A stretch of 55,364 nucleotides of DNA from positions 1 to 55,364 of the forward strand of contig CAZWNY010000004.1 in assembly GCA_964635575.1 (NCBI GenBank). The letters are read 5' to 3'. The notes under the pieces were generated by a model that saw nothing but the letters and a program-made list of their open reading frames with translations, was not told the origin of the DNA and did no database searches. Every line of letters begins with the position of its first letter. The stretch's first letter is position 1. Of this stretch, positions 53,181 to 55,364 are shown piece after piece. The position numbers and the translations under genes were made by a program. The DNA is from GCA-2733415 sp964635575 (GTDB taxonomy: Bacteria; Bacteroidota; Bacteroidia; Flavobacteriales; Flavobacteriaceae).

Positions 53181-55004
53181 TTATTTACCTTCCATTTTAT
53201 CTTTAAGAGCTTGTAACGCTGAGTTAGAATCTCCTAAAGTTGGTTTGTCTTGCGTTGCTGCTTTTTTAACTGCTGCTTTAACATTTTTAATTTCCTCTTC
53301 TCTAAAAATTGCGGTATGAGATGCTACAACTCGTTTAAAATCTTTGTTAAATTCAATGATTTTAAACTCGGCAGTTTCTCCTTTTGTTACTTTAGATCCG
53401 TCTTCTTTTTCTAAATGACGAGCAGGAATAAATGCAACGATGTCTTCGTTAAATTTAATTGTTGCACCTTTATCTACCATTTCATCAATAGTTGCTGTGT
53501 GCACTGTTCCTAAACCAAATTCAGTTTCGTATTTATCCCAAGGATTGTCTTGAGTTTGTTTATGACCTAAAGAAATTTTACGTCCTTCAACATCTAACTC
53601 TAATACAACAACTTCTAATTTTTCTCCTTCTTTAGTAAATTCTGATGGGTGTTTTACTTTTTGAGTCCAAGATAAATCAGAAATATAAATTAATCCGTCA
53701 ATTCCTTCTTCTAATTCTAAGAATACACCAAAGTTTGTGAAGTTACGTACAATACCTGTGTGTTTGGAACCTACTGGGTATTTTGTTGTGATATCAGTCC
53801 ATGGATCTGGAGTTAATTGTTTAATTCCTAATGACATTTTACGATCTTCTCTATCGAGTGTTAAAATTACTGCTTCAACCTCGTCACCAACTTTTACGAA
53901 GTCTTGTGCGGAACGTAAATGTGTTGACCATGACATTTCAGAAACATGTATTAATCCTTCTACTCCTTGAGATACTTCAATAAATGCTCCGTAATCTGCA
54001 ATTACAACTACTTTACCTTTTACTTTATCGCCAATTTTTAATTCGGTATCTAAAGCTTCCCATGGGTGCGCTGATAATTGTTTTAAGCCTAATTGTATTC
54101 TTGATTTCTTTTCGTCAAAATCTAAAATTACAACGTTTAATTTTTGGTCTAACTCAACTATTTCATTTGGATGGTTAATTCTTGACCAAGATAAATCGGT
54201 AATGTGTACTAATCCATCTACTCCTCCTAAATCAATAAACACTCCGTAAGAAGTAATGTTTTTAACAACACCTTCTAATACTTGTCCTTTTTCTAATTGA
54301 CCTATAATTTCTTTCTTTTGAATCTCTAAATCAGCTTCAATAAGTGCTTTATGAGATACAACAACGTTTTTAAATTCGTGATTAATTTTCACTACTTTAA
54401 ATTCCATTGTTTTATTTACATATACATCGTAATCTCTAATAGGTTTCACATCAATTTGAGATCCTGGTAAAAATGCTTCTATACCAAATACGTCAACAAT
54501 CATTCCTCCTTTAGTTCTGCATTTTACAAAACCGTTAACAATTTCTCCTGTATCGTGTGCTGTATTAACTCTTTCCCAAGCTTTAATTACACGGGCTTTT
54601 CGGTGAGATAGTATTAGTTGACCTGTTTTGTCTTCACGAATATCGACAAGTACTTCTACTTTGTCTCCAACTGATAATCCTGAATTGTAACGAAACTCGT
54701 TTAAAGAAATTACCCCTTCAGATTTTGCGTTAATGTCAATAATAGCATCTCTATCTGTAATTGCTACAACGGTACCTTCTACTACAGTATCGTCTTCAGT
54801 ATCTACAAAGTTTTCGGCTACTAATTTTTCAAATTCTTCTAATTGCTTTTCATCAACAGGATCAATTCCTTCTTGATAATTGTGCCAGTTAAAGTCTGTT
54901 AAAAACTGTTCTGGATTTGCTTGTGCTTCAGAAACTACTGGAGTTTCTGTTTTTTTTGCTTCTGCTGTTACGTCAGCTTCTGCTTGCTTTGCTTTTTCAG
55001 CCAT
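53181..55004 (-). CDS. rpsA: 30S ribosomal protein S1
   Basis: S1 helps the small subunit bind and unfold mRNA. The 607-residue protein carries about six S1 OB-fold repeats. The clearest end in VDGLVHITDLSWSRINHP, VEGLIHVSEMSWSTHL and IDGLIYISDLSWTQKVKHP. Each follows a G-x-V-x-x-I-x-x-Y/F-G-x-F-I/V core such as GVVKNITSYGVFIDLGG. An N-terminal Ala/Glu/Lys-rich extension (about residues 1-50) precedes the repeats, as in many Bacteroidota. It has its own promoter, a 115-nt leader with a hairpin, and a terminator. In this phylum, which lacks Shine-Dalgarno sequences, S1 is expected to matter for initiation. Confidence 0.97.
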   Translation of the reverse strand: MAEKAKQAEADVTAEAKKTETPVVSEAQANPEQFLTDFNWHNYQEGIDPVDEKQLEEFEKLVAENFVDTEDDTVVEGTVVAITDRDAIIDINAKSEGVISLNEFRYNSGLSVGDKVEVLVDIREDKTGQLILSHRKARVIKAWERVNTAHDTGEIVNGFVKCRTKGGMIVDVFGIEAFLPGSQIDVKPIRDYDVYVNKTMEFKVVKINHEFKNVVVSHKALIEADLEIQKKEIIGQLEKGQVLEGVVKNITSYGVFIDLGGVDGLVHITDLSWSRINHPNEIVELDQKLNVVILDFDEKKSRIQLGLKQLSAHPWEALDTELKIGDKVKGKVVVIADYGAFIEVSQGVEGLIHVSEMSWSTHLRSAQDFVKVGDEVEAVILTLDREDRKMSLGIKQLTPDPWTDITTKYPVGSKHTGIVRNFTNFGVFLELEEGIDGLIYISDLSWTQKVKHPSEFTKEGEKLEVVVLELDVEGRKISLGHKQTQDNPWDKYETEFGLGTVHTATIDEMVDKGATIKFNEDIVAFIPARHLEKEDGSKVTKGETAEFKIIEFNKDFKRVVASHTAIFREEEIKNVKAAVKKAATQDKPTLGDSNSALQALKDKMEGK

Positions 55005-55125
55005 AGCGATATTAGTTTGTATTTTAAATGAGTGTTAAGTTCTAAAGCATCTCTAATTTAAAAGTGTTATATAAAATTGTTTTTTTGTTTTTCCTTTTTT
55101 ACTTAACCGCTACTAAAAAGGAGTG

Positions 55126-55156
55126 CAAAAATACAAATATTAATCTTGTTCTACAA
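55126..55156 (-). promoter_or_regulatory. Promoter of rpsA
   Basis: On the minus strand TTG (55156-55154), a 20-nt spacer and TATTTTTG (55133-55126) followed by CA fit the phylum's consensus, with the spacer slightly long. Transcription should start near 55120. In the leader, TCCTTTTT (about 55122-55115) can pair with AAAAAGGA (about 55098-55091). Confidence 0.6.
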
Positions 55157-55160
55157 TATT

Positions 55161-55364
55161 TTAATCCTTATTTTTAGGGCAAACTCTCATTTTTATTTTT
55201 AACACTTTTAATAAATACTGATTATCCCAACCTGCTTTTAGTCTTTTCCCTTTAATTCCTTGTTTCTCTGCCTTTTCATTTTTTAATAGATTTAGAGCAA
55301 TTTTTAGTAAGACAGAATAATTTTGAGAAGCATTACCTGCTCTTTTTTTTAGAGGCATCTTCTG
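55161..55364 (-). pseudogene. ISAs1-family transposase, C-terminal fragment with apparent frameshift
   Basis: The minus-strand frame reads KKRAGNASQNYSVLLKIALN, then LLKNEKAEKQGIKGKRLKAG and WDNQYLLKVL. This matches the C-terminus of ISAs1-type DDE transposases (R-x-GNA-x-N ... RLxAGWDN-x-xLLK). The bases upstream of the A8 run (55334-55350 region) encode EDASK, the family's preceding residues, only in another frame. An extra base in the A8 run therefore seems to break the gene, unless slippage is used. The ATG at 55358 is not a true start. The rest of the element lies beyond the window. The last residues (RVCPKNKD) may be read past the element's end. Confidence 0.75.

Overview
The window is ordinary chromosome from an AT-rich member of the Bacteroidota, most probably a marine Flavobacteriaceae (Tenacibaculum/Polaribacter-like; the genus is a guess). 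Signs pointing there: secreted proteins ending in type IX secretion (T9SS) sorting tails, Bacteroidota-type promoters (TTG, about 18 nt, TAnnTTTG), almost no Shine-Dalgarno sequences, and lineage-typical genes such as DUF4199, DUF5683, MnmD, BshA, a very long signal peptidase I and a fused GH3/serine hydrolase. I see no rRNA, tRNA, CRISPR array or prophage. Most genes are on the minus strand.

Layout. 1-400 is the 3' end of rho, closed by a perfect 27-bp palindromic terminator. 505-2680 (minus) is a small metal-binding protein behind a T9SS-exported multicopper oxidase, probably a copper-handling pair. 2949-4681 (plus) is an alanine dehydrogenase-like gene and a small membrane protein. 4711-10868 (minus) holds proline dehydrogenase, then the order parA-parB-DUF5683-dapB-lepB. 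11021-12012 (plus) is an outer-membrane-type CarboxypepD_reg-like gene broken by a 12-N assembly gap. 12133-26348 (minus) holds an M16 peptidase lipoprotein, a tRNA-dihydrouridine synthase, PrcB-like and bshA (overlapping), the GH3/beta-lactamase fusion, an MsbA-like ABC exporter, a phosphohexomutase, a GT2 glycosyltransferase and DUF4199: mainly cell-envelope and thiol functions.

26588-26839 (plus) is ribosomal protein L31 with a structured leader. 27026-36862 (minus) holds an FMN oxidoreductase, a T9SS subtilase, mnmA, a YwqK/MORN-like protein, a TIGR01777 oxidoreductase, mnmD and two surface proteins. 36999-40608 (plus) is a cysteine desulfurase and pheT. mnmA, mnmD and the desulfurase all relate to the thiolated, modified wobble uridine of tRNA.

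40730-55004 (minus) is a nucleotide and translation block. It runs rpsA, then pyrR-pyrB-STAS-like-rnz-pdxH-ppk1-ppx as a tight seven-gene run, then guaB, purM, prfA, pyrF and a BtuF-like protein without a signal peptide. The right edge (55161-55364) is the C-terminal end of an ISAs1-family transposase with an apparent frameshift in an A8 run, just upstream of the rpsA promoter.

I did not find a clearly novel multi-gene system. The items most worth a second look are the L31 leader RNA, the IS remnant next to the rpsA promoter, the Cys/Lys-repeat metal-binding protein, the alanine dehydrogenase that appears to lack its catalytic histidine, and a diverged repeat shared by two intergenic regions.
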